From Cohnella panacarvi Gsoil 349 (GTDB taxonomy: Bacteria; Bacillota; Bacilli; Paenibacillales; Paenibacillaceae): a stretch of DNA of 64,000 bases. Positions 16,958 to 25,054 of the stretch are shown piece by piece; position 1 is the first letter of the stretch, and each line of letters begins with the position of its first letter. The notes beneath the pieces are model-generated. The model saw only the letters and a list, made by a program, of their open reading frames with translations, had not been told where the DNA came from and made no database searches. The stretch covers positions 711,576 through 775,575 of the forward strand of contig NZ_KI911563.1 in assembly GCF_000515335.1 (NCBI RefSeq). Direction: 5' to 3'. A program made the translations under genes and the position numbers.

Positions 16958-17168
16958 CGGCAACGACAAGCGATTTTCGACATCCGGAGCGCCTCCTCTT
17001 CGCTTGATACACATTGTTTCATCCGTAATCGAAATTTTGCGACAATTCATGTCGTTACCTGCGCTTTCCCGGAAAATAATTCAGCGGCTCCGCGTATAGG
17101 CGAGTTGCTATCGCGCCATCCTATTCGACGGGCAACCAGCCCGATACGGATGAAAAGGAGAGCTGAAC

Positions 17169-17387
17169 ATGGCCAAACCGGACGATCGTTCCGACAACGT
17201 AAACAAGCTGCAAGAAGCTAGAGAAAATACGATGGAAAACATCAGCCAGACGGAGCATTACTTGGACGAGCACGCGGTTGAGCTCGGCGATACGGAAAAG
17301 CAGCAGCTGGAGGGCAAGAACGCCCGCCGCCGTCAAGCCGTTCAAGGCATGCAAGAGGAAATCCTAGACGAGAAAAATCAATATTAA
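17169..17387 (+). CDS. tlp: Small acid-soluble spore protein Tlp
   Basis: A 72-residue, highly charged helical protein without cysteine. It begins MAKPDDRSDNVNKLQEA, which is the hallmark of the Tlp (thioredoxin-like, in name only) spore protein family. Tlp is made in the forespore and degraded at germination. The ATG follows AAAGGAGAGC. It is monocistronic, lies in the opposite direction to both neighbours, and a terminator follows within 10 bp. In 16958-17168 I see no convincing SigG promoter. Confidence 0.92.
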   Translation: MAKPDDRSDNVNKLQEARENTMENISQTEHYLDEHAVELGDTEKQQLEGKNARRRQAVQGMQEEILDEKNQY

Positions 17388-17390
17388 GCG

Positions 17391-17428
17391 CCGACAACCC
17401 CGAAGGAAAATTCCTTCGGGGTTGTTTA
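17391..17428. terminator. Bidirectional terminator between tlp and metH
   Basis: The arms AACCCCGAAGGAA and TTCCTTCGGGGTT are perfect with a 2-bp gap, followed by GTTTAT. The structure can stop the convergent tlp and metH transcripts. Confidence 0.85.
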
Positions 17429-17434
17429 TGGCGT

Positions 17435-20400
17435 TTAAGCCTTCTCTACGTTGAAGTATTGGGCTTCCGGATGCGCGAACACCATCGCGGATACGGATGC
17501 CTCGGGCTCCATCATGAACCCTTCCGTCAGTTCTACGCCGATATCCTCGGGTTTCATGAGCTCGAACAGCGGGCCTTGATCCTCGAGGTTCGGGCAAGCC
17601 GGATAGCCGAACGACACGCGAATGCCCTGGTATCTCGCGCCGAAACGCTGCTTCATCGTCATCTCCGCCGGGTCCGGGAAGCCCCAGTTGTCGCGCATGA
17701 TCTGGTGCACGCGTTCCGCCAGGCCCTCCGCCACCTCAAGGGCGGTCGCCATGATGGCGTGGGAGCGCAAGTAGTCGCCGCTTTCCTTCCACTTCTCGCC
17801 TTGCTCGCGAGCGCCTTGCCCTGCCGTCACGACCAGGAATCCGACCGTGTCCATGACGCCGCTCTCGACCGATTTCAGGAAGTCCGCCAAGCAGAGGAAC
17901 GGCTCGACCTGCTGACGCGGGAACGAGAACCGCTGCAGCACGCGGGACGTATCCGCCGGATCGTAGACCAGAACATCGTTGCCATCCGATTGCGCCGGGA
18001 AGAACCGGTACATCGCCTGCGGCTTTAACCAGCCGTTCCGCTCGGACTGCTCGAGAATGTCGTCGATCGTCGTTTTCAGTTTGACCGCGCGTTCGTCGCC
18101 TGAAGCGAGCAGCTCCTCGACGTTTCCTTTAAGTCCTAGATGATGGCCGAGCAGCATTTGCAAGTTGACGTACGGCTTCACATGGGTTAACGGATAATCG
18201 CGGATGACATGCCGTTCGTAATCCGGCGCCTTGAACAGCGGAGCGTCCTGCGAAATATTCGAGCGGCGGGCGCGCGATTGTTCCGGCAGCTCCTTCGGCG
18301 TCTCCGGCTTCTCGGCCAGCGCTTTCTGCTCGGCCCAATGCTCGTCCGCGATGCGCGCCCGATGCTCCGGATCGCCCAGCTTGTTCGCGATATCGAGCCC
18401 GTCCATCGCGTCCTTCGCGTACAAGACGACGCCTTCGTATTCCGGCGCGATTCGCGTCTTCGTAAACTTGCGCGTCAGCGCCGCTCCGCCGACCAAGATC
18501 GGCACGTCGATGCCCGCCGTGCGCAAGTCTTGCGCCGTTACGACCATCTGCTGAGCCGATTTGACGAGCAGACCGGAAAGGCCGATCGCATCCGGCTTCT
18601 CCGCTTTCGCGGCTTCGATAATTTGCTCCGGCGGCACTTTGATGCCTAGGTTGACGATTTTATAACCGTTATTCGAAAGGATGATCTCGACGAGGTTTTT
18701 GCCGATATCATGTACGTCGCCTTTGACGGTCGCGAGCATGATGGTGCCTTTTACGGCGGACTCGTTCTTCTCCATATGCGGCTCGAGGCGGGCGACGGAC
18801 GCCTTCATCACTTCGGCGCTCTGCAACACTTCGGCTACGATCAGCTCGTTATTGTTGAACAGGCGGCCTACTTCTTCCATCCCGGACATGAGCGGACCGT
18901 TGATAATATCGAGCGGAGCGTACTTCGTCAGCGCTTCGTCCAGGTCCGCGAACAAGCCTTCCTTGGAGCCCTCGACGACGTAGCCTGCTAACCGCTCCTC
19001 GAGCGAAAGGTTCGTCGCCTTGACCTTCTTCTCGACCTTCTTGTCGCGGAACGCCGCGACGAAAGCCGCCAGCGTATCGTCGTTCGTATCGTAGATGAGC
19101 GCTTCCGCCAGCTTTCGCTCCTCCTCCGGAATGGAGGCGTAGCGCTCCAGCTTCTCCGTGTTCACGATCGCGTAGTCGAGACCCGCTTTCGTGCAATGGT
19201 ACAGATAAACCGAGTTCAGCACCTCGCGGCCAGCGTCCGGCAAGCCGAACGAGATGTTGCTGAGACCGAGAATCGTCTTCGCGAGCGGATACTTCTCTTT
19301 GATCATCCGGATGCCTTCGATCGTCTCCACGGCAGAGCCGATATACTGCGGGTCGCCGGAGCCGATCGGGAACATGTTCGGGTCGAAAATAATGTCCTCC
19401 GGCTGCATGCCGTACTTGCCCGTCAACAGCTCGTACGACCGCGTAGCCACTTCCATCTTCGCTTCGCGGGACACGGCTTGTCCCCGTTCGTCGATCAGGA
19501 TGCACACGACCGACGCGCCGTACTGATGAATGAGCGGTACGATTTTCTCGAACTTCGACTCGCCGTCCTCAAGGTTAATCGAATTAATGATCGCCTTGCC
19601 TTGCGAATATTTAAGTCCGAGCTCGATGATATGGTCGTAGGTGGAGTCGAGCATAAGCGGAGCTTTGATCTTCTTCGCGACCATCGGCAGGAACTGGTTG
19701 ACCGCGTAAGTTTCGTCGATATCGGTGTCTTGCAGGTTGATATCGATAATCTGCGCGCCGCCCTTCACTTGGGAACGGGCGATTTCAGACGCTTCGTCGA
19801 ACTTCTCCTCTTTGATCAGGCGCTTGAACTTCCGCGATCCGGAGATGTTCGTCCGCTCCCCGATCATGATCGGGCGGTTATCTTCCTCGATATAGACGGT
19901 ATCGATGCCGGAGACTGCCGGCGGATGTTGACCGTCAGGCTTGCGCGGCGCCACTTCCTTCATCGCTTCCGCCATCGCCGCGATATGCGCGGGCGTCGTG
20001 CCGCAGCAGCCGCCGACGATGTTCAGCCAGCCTTGATCCGCGAACCCGCGCAGCTTTCTCGCCAGCGAATCCGGGGATTCATGATAGTTGCCGTTCTCGT
20101 CCGGCAAGCCGGCGTTCGGATAGCAACTGACCGCGATGTTCGCGATGCCGGACAACGTGCGGATATGATCGCGCATGAACTCCGGTCCCGTCGCGCAGTT
20201 AAGCCCGATCGAGATCGGCTTCAGATGCTCGAGCGAGACGTAGAACGACTCGATGTTCTGTCCGGCCAACGTCGTCCCCATCGGTTCGATCGTGCCGCTG
20301 ATCATGATCGGCAAATCGATTCCCGTCTCCGCGAACGCGTGGCGTACGGCGATGCCTGCCGCTTTGACGTTCAGCGTGTCTTGGCTCGTCTCGATAAGGA

Positions 20401-20887
20401 TCGCGTCGACTCCGCCTTCGACAAGAGCGATCACTTGCTCGCGGTAGCTCTCCACGAGGCCGTCGAACGTCACGCCGCCGGTCACGGACAACGTCTTGGT
20501 CGTAGGTCCGAGCGCTCCCGCGACGAATCTAGGCTTGTCCGGCGTAGAATACTTATCGCAAGCTTCGCGCGCCAGCTTCGCCGCGGCAAGGTTCAGCTCC
20601 CTTGCTCTCTCCGGGATGTCGTATTCTTGGAGTACGACACTCGTCGCGCCGAACGTATTCGTCTCGATAATGTCGGAGCCCGCGGCCAAGTAAGCTTCGT
20701 GAATGTCGCGGATCACGTCGGGCCGGGTTACCACGAGCAGCTCATTGCATCCGTCCAGCTCCTCGCCGCCGAAGTCTTCCGCCGTCAGATTCGCCTGCTG
20801 AATCATCGTGCCCATCGCACCGTCGAGTATGAGAATGCGTTTGGTTAGCTCCTCTTGCAGAGAAGGTTTAGAATGCGTTAAAGTCAT
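17435..20887 (-). CDS. metH: Cobalamin-dependent methionine synthase
   Basis: A 1150-residue four-module enzyme that moves the methyl group of methyltetrahydrofolate through B12 to homocysteine. The homocysteine module has LDGAMGTMIQ, the zinc cysteines in GLNCATGP and VGGCCGTTP. The folate module starts near IMIGERTNISGS. The B12 module has DVHDIGKN, with the cobalt-binding His, and GLSGLLVKS. The C-terminal reactivation module includes YPACPNLEDQ. The length is close to that of E. coli MetH, so it is complete. The start follows GGGGGAA by 12 bp. It is divergent from mtnD. I see no S-box or cobalamin riboswitch in the 145-bp gap. Confidence 0.97.
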   Translation of the reverse strand: MTLTHSKPSLQEELTKRILILDGAMGTMIQQANLTAEDFGGEELDGCNELLVVTRPDVIRDIHEAYLAAGSDIIETNTFGATSVVLQEYDIPERARELNLAAAKLAREACDKYSTPDKPRFVAGALGPTTKTLSVTGGVTFDGLVESYREQVIALVEGGVDAILIETSQDTLNVKAAGIAVRHAFAETGIDLPIMISGTIEPMGTTLAGQNIESFYVSLEHLKPISIGLNCATGPEFMRDHIRTLSGIANIAVSCYPNAGLPDENGNYHESPDSLARKLRGFADQGWLNIVGGCCGTTPAHIAAMAEAMKEVAPRKPDGQHPPAVSGIDTVYIEEDNRPIMIGERTNISGSRKFKRLIKEEKFDEASEIARSQVKGGAQIIDINLQDTDIDETYAVNQFLPMVAKKIKAPLMLDSTYDHIIELGLKYSQGKAIINSINLEDGESKFEKIVPLIHQYGASVVCILIDERGQAVSREAKMEVATRSYELLTGKYGMQPEDIIFDPNMFPIGSGDPQYIGSAVETIEGIRMIKEKYPLAKTILGLSNISFGLPDAGREVLNSVYLYHCTKAGLDYAIVNTEKLERYASIPEEERKLAEALIYDTNDDTLAAFVAAFRDKKVEKKVKATNLSLEERLAGYVVEGSKEGLFADLDEALTKYAPLDIINGPLMSGMEEVGRLFNNNELIVAEVLQSAEVMKASVARLEPHMEKNESAVKGTIMLATVKGDVHDIGKNLVEIILSNNGYKIVNLGIKVPPEQIIEAAKAEKPDAIGLSGLLVKSAQQMVVTAQDLRTAGIDVPILVGGAALTRKFTKTRIAPEYEGVVLYAKDAMDGLDIANKLGDPEHRARIADEHWAEQKALAEKPETPKELPEQSRARRSNISQDAPLFKAPDYERHVIRDYPLTHVKPYVNLQMLLGHHLGLKGNVEELLASGDERAVKLKTTIDDILEQSERNGWLKPQAMYRFFPAQSDGNDVLVYDPADTSRVLQRFSFPRQQVEPFLCLADFLKSVESGVMDTVGFLVVTAGQGAREQGEKWKESGDYLRSHAIMATALEVAEGLAERVHQIMRDNWGFPDPAEMTMKQRFGARYQGIRVSFGYPACPNLEDQGPLFELMKPEDIGVELTEGFMMEPEASVSAMVFAHPEAQYFNVEKA

Positions 20888-20965
20888 ATTTATAATCGCT
20901 TCCCCCGTCTGTCAAATCATTAAACTCTATAGTAACAGAATAGAGATGGTACGAAAAGATGCACA

Positions 20966-20994
20966 TCGACACGAGTCGGAATATGTTCTATAAT
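20966..20994 (+). promoter_or_regulatory. Predicted SigA promoter of mtnD
   Basis: TCGACA (20966-20971), a 17-bp spacer and TATAAT (20989-20994) lie 39 bp before the mtnD start. Confidence 0.55.
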
Positions 20995-21032
20995 TAAGTC
21001 AATAATTCTTATTGGGAAAAGAGGAATTAACC

Positions 21033-21572
21033 ATGGCTGAAATTCGTATCCGCAACACGAACGAACGCATTAAAGGCGAAGCGAACGTGCGCGAGTTTCT
21101 GAACAAGTTCGAAGTACTATACGAACACTGGGATGCGTCCAAGCTCCCGGCTCGCCTCCAAGAAAAGTTCGTACTGTCCGACGACGAGAAGAGCGAGATC
21201 CTTTCCACGTTCGACGCGGAAATTCGCGATCTTGCCGGCAGACGCGGCTACAAAACGTGGGACGTCATCGCGCTTTCGGACGCGACGCCTAATCTCGAAG
21301 AGCTGCTCAAAAAGTTCGAGAACGTCCACACGCACACGGAAGACGAAGTTCGCGCCATTACGGCGGGACGCGGCATCTTCGTTATCAAAGGCGACGACAA
21401 CACCGGATACTTCGATGTCGAGCTCGAAGCCGGAGACGTTATTTCCGTTCCGGAAAACTATCCTCACTTCTTTACGTTGATGGATAACCGCCAGATCGTC
21501 GCGGTTCGCCTCTTCATCGAACCTGCCGGCTGGATCGCTCACAACTACGACGACCCTGCTTTCGTGAAATAA
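21033..21572 (+). CDS. mtnD: Acireductone dioxygenase
   Basis: A 179-residue cupin-fold dioxygenase of the methionine salvage pathway, acting on the acireductone formed from methylthioribose. The metal ligands are seen in HTHTEDEVR (His, His, Glu) and ENYPHFF (His). The ATG at 21033 follows AAGAGGAA; an in-frame TTG at 21012 contains that ribosome site and is rejected. It stands alone and is divergent from metH, so methionine synthesis and salvage sit back to back. The other mtn genes are not in the window. Confidence 0.93.
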   Translation: MAEIRIRNTNERIKGEANVREFLNKFEVLYEHWDASKLPARLQEKFVLSDDEKSEILSTFDAEIRDLAGRRGYKTWDVIALSDATPNLEELLKKFENVHTHTEDEVRAITAGRGIFVIKGDDNTGYFDVELEAGDVISVPENYPHFFTLMDNRQIVAVRLFIEPAGWIAHNYDDPAFVK

Positions 21573-21588
21573 GATAAAGAATAAGGAA

Positions 21589-21626
21589 AGACTTACAGTT
21601 CGCGTTTGCGAATTGTAAGTCTTTTT
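21589..21626 (+). terminator. Terminator of mtnD
   Basis: The arms AAGACTTACA and GTAAGTCTT, with an inner TTCGC/GCGAA pairing, are followed by TTTTT. Confidence 0.85.
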
Positions 21627-21882
21627 GGGTATGGCTGGCTGTTGCGCCGATACGTCGCCGCGATTGCACGACTATATATACGTATATTGCACGGATATTG
21701 CACGAATAACAACCACTTGCAGTTATTTTCGAATAAGTCACGGTTAACGCAAAAATAACAACAAATCGCAGTTATTCGGAGCAAAATTAAGCCAACCGGC
21801 ATGATCTTGCATAAATAACTATCGTTTTGTTGTTATTTTCCATCATTGCCGTTAATCTTTCCAATTAACAGTCGAATCGTCG
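21627..21882. repeat. AT-rich non-coding spacer with AATAAC...GTTATT inverted elements
   Basis: The 310-bp gap between mtnD and the HAD gene has no gene. It holds three 23-24 bp elements at 21705-21727, 21754-21776 and 21814-21837. Each is bounded by AATAAC and GTTATT, and the third is inverted relative to the others. A weaker fourth copy lies at 21863-21887 and reaches into the HAD stop codon. ATTGCACG also occurs three times at 21663-21704. Base composition is much more AT-rich than the neighbours. The function is unknown. Confidence 0.6.
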
Positions 21883-22680
21883 TTATTGGTTAAGCTGTTT
21901 TATCAAATCCGGCAACTCGGTTAAGCTGCGGATCTCGTGCTTCGGCACGATGTCGCCGCTCAGCTTCGCGTCATGGCGGTTGATCCAGATCGACGTCATG
22001 CCGACACCGTTAGCGCCAAGAATATCCGTCGTCAGCTTGTCGCCGACCATAACGCCTTCGTCCGCCGTTATGCCGATGCGTTCCATCGCGTGCGAGAACA
22101 GGCGCGGAGAAGGCTTCCCTTCGCCGAAATCGCCGGAAATGACGATCGCGTCGAAGTACGGGATGAGCGTAGGCATGCCGTCCAGCTTCTCTTGCTGGAG
22201 ATCCGGCGATCCGTTCGTCAGCAACAACAGCTTATAGTCTTTGCGGAGCTCGTCCAGTACGGAGAAGGTTTCGTCGTACACGTAAGGCAAGCTGCGGCGC
22301 TGCGCCGGAAAATATTCCGCCAATTTCCGGCCAAGTGCAGGATTATCGACACCGAGAGCGGCGAGTCCGGCTGTCCAAGCGTTATCGCGGTATGTCGGCG
22401 CGAGTTGCTCCAGCTTGCGGAACATCTCGTGCTCGCCTTTCCTGAAATTGCCCCACAGCGCTTCGAACGGATTGATGCCGATCATTTGCGTGAAGGTGAA
22501 CGTTTCGTACTTCTCGTAGATCGCTCTAGCTTCTTTGCGGACGGACGCTTCCAACGCCTCGACGTCAAGTCCCGTCTCATCCGCGGCTAACTGGCAAGTA
22601 TTTCTGAAAGCTTCGGATACGCTTCTGTCATCCCATAACAGCGTATCGTCCAAATCGAATAATACGGCCTTGATCGTCAT
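21883..22680 (-). CDS. HAD-superfamily hydrolase, subfamily IA
   Basis: A 265-residue phosphatase-like protein. Motif I is AVLFDLDDTLLWDD with nucleophile Asp9, motif II is LLLTNGSPD, motif III uses GEGKPSPRLF, and motif IV is VMVGDKLTTDILGA. The helical cap (about 20-110) makes it subfamily I. It resembles YjjG/Gph-type nucleotide or sugar phosphatases; the substrate is unknown. The ATG follows GAGGAGAC. It shares its direction with the membrane-protein gene 13 bp upstream. Confidence 0.85.
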   Translation of the reverse strand: MTIKAVLFDLDDTLLWDDRSVSEAFRNTCQLAADETGLDVEALEASVRKEARAIYEKYETFTFTQMIGINPFEALWGNFRKGEHEMFRKLEQLAPTYRDNAWTAGLAALGVDNPALGRKLAEYFPAQRRSLPYVYDETFSVLDELRKDYKLLLLTNGSPDLQQEKLDGMPTLIPYFDAIVISGDFGEGKPSPRLFSHAMERIGITADEGVMVGDKLTTDILGANGVGMTSIWINRHDAKLSGDIVPKHEIRSLTELPDLIKQLNQ

Positions 22681-22693
22681 TCTTACGGTCTCC

Positions 22694-23215
22694 TCACTTC
22701 GTCTTCTCTTCCCACTCCACGTGGTGCAGATCGGCGTAAACTTTCAGCCGCTCGGCCATCCGTTGGATCGGGAACCGGTTCATCAGTCTGGAAAATACCC
22801 AGTTGCCGCCTTTAATCGTCTCGATCACGACGTAACCGGGCTGTATCGAAATCTTCCGAATGTCGCTCGGACGAAGCTGCTTATAGCCGGTTAGTTTGCG
22901 GGTTTCCATCGTATCCCGCGTAACGGACAAATAAGGACGGCGCAAAAAGTAAAATACGGCTAGCAGAACGTAACAGCCGACCGTTACCCAGAACAACGTT
23001 GGATCGGTTTCGAAATCGGAGCGCCAAGGCGCTGCTACCGTCAAATAGAGCGTGACCAGCAATAGCAGGAGTACCGGGACGACGTAGTTACGGCCCTTGA
23101 ATTTATCGACTTTCGGAGCGGACGATTCTGAGATCGATCGTTTGCCCTCTTTTTTACGGCGTTTGTTGATTTCTGTCGTATTCTTCTGCACCTTGCGTTC
23201 CCAAGATCGGGACAT
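22694..23215 (-). CDS. Two-TM membrane protein of unknown function
   Basis: A 173-residue protein. A basic N-terminal tail (many Lys and Arg, 1-40) precedes two membrane helices at about 43-64 and 73-91. The cytoplasmic C-terminal part (about 95-173) reads like a small beta-rich PH-like domain (YLSVTRDTMETRKL...GYVVIET). The ATG follows GAGGAGGAG. I do not recognise a named family. It sits between ynzC and the HAD gene and is likely co-transcribed with the HAD gene. Confidence 0.7.
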   Translation of the reverse strand: MSRSWERKVQKNTTEINKRRKKEGKRSISESSAPKVDKFKGRNYVVPVLLLLLVTLYLTVAAPWRSDFETDPTLFWVTVGCYVLLAVFYFLRRPYLSVTRDTMETRKLTGYKQLRPSDIRKISIQPGYVVIETIKGGNWVFSRLMNRFPIQRMAERLKVYADLHHVEWEEKTK

Positions 23216-23261
23216 TCATGCTCCTCCTCGTCGATTCGGCTGCGGCAATCCATCGATCTAT

Positions 23262-23447
23262 TTAATGAACAATCGTTGGTTTCTCGTCCGTGAATTCTAT
23301 GCTATCAAGCTGTTGTCGGAAGTTCTGTTTAAAGGTAGTCAAATATTGCTTCCGCAACTGATCGCGCTCTGCGACTTCCGCTTCCGTCAAGCCTTCGGCT
23401 TTGCTCTTGCGCGCTAATTCGTTGATTCTTTGAATCAGCTTTTCCAT
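23262..23447 (-). CDS. ynzC: DUF896 family protein YnzC
   Basis: A 61-residue helical protein. MEKLIQRINELARKSK and GLTEAEVAERDQLRKQYL are the DUF896 hallmark. In Bacillus subtilis ynzC lies in the SOS-controlled yneA-yneB-ynzC operon; here yneA is upstream but a terminator lies between them and yneB is missing. The function is unknown. The ATG follows AAAGGAGTG. Confidence 0.9.
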   Translation of the reverse strand: MEKLIQRINELARKSKAEGLTEAEVAERDQLRKQYLTTFKQNFRQQLDSIEFTDEKPTIVH

Positions 23448-23525
23448 GGCGTTGTCACTCCTTTCAATATACCTTCTCTACTTTGACATTAACGGCATTG
23501 CCTTGTCAAGAAACCGAAACCTATA

Positions 23526-23553
23526 AAAAGAGACCGGGCACCCCCGGTCTCTT
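23526..23553 (-). terminator. Terminator of yneA
   Basis: On the minus strand AAGAGACCGGG and CCCGGTCTCTT form a strong hairpin followed by TTTTTATAG. Confidence 0.85.
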
Positions 23554-23582
23554 AGCGTTGTTCGTATATTGTTCGCATGTCT

Positions 23583-23999
23583 TTATGGGAGCATATTCGC
23601 AGGCAAGATGAGCTCCTGACCCGTGTGCAGGGACGAAGACGATAACCCGTTACGTTTCATGAGCAGATGTACCGCATCGCGCGTATCCATACGATCCTTC
23701 TTATACTCTGCGGCAAGCTCCCAGAGCGTATCGCCGCTGTCAACGGAAACAACGATCTCGTCAGCGCTCGCCGGGGTGCCCGCTTCGCTTGATGCGAACG
23801 TATGCGCGAACGCCAGGCCGCTGAACAGAATCAGAAAAGCAACAAGGATAAATAAGGAACGAGCCGCTTTCCATCCGCGATGCGAACGAGACGCCGCTTG
23901 CGTCGTCGATCTCGAAGCGTAGCGAGGCTGCGAAGAAGCCGTCATTGTATAATGAAAAGAAGCAGGAGCAGATTTACCGGATACCCATGTATGTACCAT
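23583..23999 (-). CDS. yneA: SOS cell-division suppressor YneA-like LysM protein
   Basis: A 138-residue protein. A membrane anchor lies at about 46-67 (FILVAFLILFSGLAFAH), after a basic N-terminal tail. The C-terminal LysM domain runs from VVSVDSGDTLWELA to QELILPAN. In Bacillus YneA halts septum completion during DNA damage. The start lies behind GGGGTGA. It is divergent from lexA, and its promoter holds a LexA box, as expected. The N-terminal tail is longer than that of B. subtilis YneA. Confidence 0.88.
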   Translation of the reverse strand: MVHTWVSGKSAPASFHYTMTASSQPRYASRSTTQAASRSHRGWKAARSLFILVAFLILFSGLAFAHTFASSEAGTPASADEIVVSVDSGDTLWELAAEYKKDRMDTRDAVHLLMKRNGLSSSSLHTGQELILPANMLP

Positions 24000-24012
24000 G
24001 AACGCTCACCCC

Positions 24013-24114
24013 AAACATTTGTTCTGATATGAGAATAACACGAACATATGTGCCTGTCAACAGATTTTGGAACATTTGTTCGGTAGAACGAATGTTTGTG
24101 CGAACTCGAGTTCT
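24013..24114. promoter_or_regulatory. LexA operator cluster between yneA and lexA
   Basis: Five sites resemble CGAAC-N4-GTTCG: AAACATTTGTTC (24013-24024), CGAACATATGTGCC (24041-24054), GGAACATTTGTTCG (24069-24082), CGAATGTTTGTGCG (24089-24102) and CGAACTCGAGTTCT (24101-24114). The third and fifth keep both GAAC and GTTC halves. The second lies in the yneA promoter spacer and the fifth in the lexA promoter spacer, which fits repression of both genes. Confidence 0.88.
24032..24060 (-). promoter_or_regulatory. Promoter of yneA
   Basis: On the minus strand TTGACA (24060-24055), a 17-bp spacer and TATTCT (24037-24032). A LexA box fills the spacer. Confidence 0.75.
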
Positions 24115-24124
24115 GTGTTATAAT
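24096..24124 (+). promoter_or_regulatory. Promoter of lexA
   Basis: TTGTGC (24096-24101), a 17-bp spacer and TATAAT (24119-24124). The LexA box at 24101-24114 sits in the spacer, indicating autorepression. Confidence 0.75.
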
Positions 24125-24160
24125 TTGTCATCATGAGCTGATACATAGGGAGGGCTTGGC

Positions 24161-24784
24161 GTGTCCAAGATGTCCAATCGCCAAAATGCCATTTTAGAAT
24201 TCATTAAGAACGAAGTCAGGGACAAAGGGTACCCCCCTTCCGTCCGCGAAATCGGCGAAGCCGTCGGCTTAGCCTCCAGCTCCACCGTACACGGTCACCT
24301 GGATCGCCTGGAGAAGAAAGGGATGATCCGCCGCGACCCGACGAAGCCGCGCGCGATCGAGATTCTGGGAGACGACGAAGAAGCCTCGTTCGGCCTCGCT
24401 TCCTCCGTTCGCCAAATTCCGCTCGTCGGCAAAGTAACGGCCGGCGTGCCGATCACCGCGACGGAGAACATCGAGGAGTACTTCCCTCTTCCGGCGACGA
24501 TGGTCGGAGACCAGCCGGTGTTCATGCTATCCGTTAGAGGCGACAGCATGATCGAAGCCGGCATCCACGACGGCGACTACGTCATCGTCCGTCAGCAGCC
24601 TAGCGCCACGAACGGCGACATCGTCGTCGCCATGACCGAAGACGACGAAGCGACCGTCAAGACGTTCTACAAGGAACGCGACCATATTCGCCTCCAACCG
24701 GAGAACGCGAGCATGCAGCCGCTTCGCTATCCGAACGTCAGCATCCTCGGCAAAGTCATCGGATTGATTCGTTCGTTCATGTAA
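24161..24784 (+). CDS. lexA: SOS transcriptional repressor LexA
   Basis: A 207-residue repressor with an N-terminal winged helix (1-65, [15 protein letters not shown]) and a C-terminal self-cleaving peptidase. The cleavage site A94-G95 is in KVTAGVP, and the Ser-Lys dyad is S129 in RGDSMIEAG and K167 in EATVKTF. RecA filaments trigger cleavage after DNA damage. The start is GTG at 24161 behind GGGAGGG; the ATG three codons later would cut the conserved N-terminus. A terminator follows at once. Confidence 0.97.
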   Translation: MSKMSNRQNAILEFIKNEVRDKGYPPSVREIGEAVGLASSSTVHGHLDRLEKKGMIRRDPTKPRAIEILGDDEEASFGLASSVRQIPLVGKVTAGVPITATENIEEYFPLPATMVGDQPVFMLSVRGDSMIEAGIHDGDYVIVRQQPSATNGDIVVAMTEDDEATVKTFYKERDHIRLQPENASMQPLRYPNVSILGKVIGLIRSFM

Positions 24785-24787
24785 ACA

Positions 24788-24830
24788 TGCAAGTAAGAAT
24801 CCCTTGCCGCGGCAAGGGATTTTTACTTGC
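24788..24830 (+). terminator. Terminator of lexA
   Basis: A long hairpin: outer GCAAGTAA/TTACTTGC and inner ATCCCTTGCC/GGCAAGGGAT arms, with TTTTT in the 3' half. Confidence 0.85.
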
Positions 24831-24843
24831 GTGTTTATGTGCA

Positions 24844-24988
24844 GTACCTCGACGACACCGCGCTATTTCGCAATCTTCCGCTACTTCTACCTCTGTACCT
24901 CGACGACACCGCACTATTTCGCAATCTTCCGCTACTTCTACCTCAGTAACACGATGACACCGCGCTATTGCGCGAATCGCTCGCTAGA
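24844..24988. repeat. 51-bp tandem repeat, two full copies and a degenerate third
   Basis: Copy 1 (24844-24894) and copy 2 (24895-24945) differ by only two bases. A third, weaker copy runs from 24946 to about 24988. The unit begins GTACCTCGACGACACCGC and ends CGCTACTTCTACCTCT. The array fills the space between the lexA and glnA terminators. A frame through it would repeat a 17-residue aromatic peptide, but it starts inside the lexA terminator and has no ribosome site, so I treat it as non-coding. Confidence 0.85.
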
Positions 24989-24993
24989 CTCAC

Positions 24994-25040
24994 AAAAAAA
25001 GCCAACCTTGCACGTCCCAAGGACGAAACAAGGTTGGCTT
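24994..25040 (-). terminator. Terminator of glnA
   Basis: On the minus strand AAGCCAACCTTG and CAAGGTTGGCTT form the stem, followed by TTTTTTTG. Confidence 0.85.
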
Positions 25041-25054
25041 CTTTCTATCTCCCA

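Noticed and set aside
16958-17168. SigG forespore promoter for tlp
   Set aside because: Expected from biology, but no pair of elements with suitable spacing could be read with confidence.
19196-20848. A 550-codon open frame on the plus strand opposite metH
   Set aside because: It is a mirror of the GC-rich metH codons, Arg-rich, without a ribosome site or any family motif, while metH is unmistakable.
20888-21032. SAM (S-box) or cobalamin riboswitch before metH
   Set aside because: The spacer is only 145 bp, shared with mtnD, and shows none of the conserved helices or a leader terminator.
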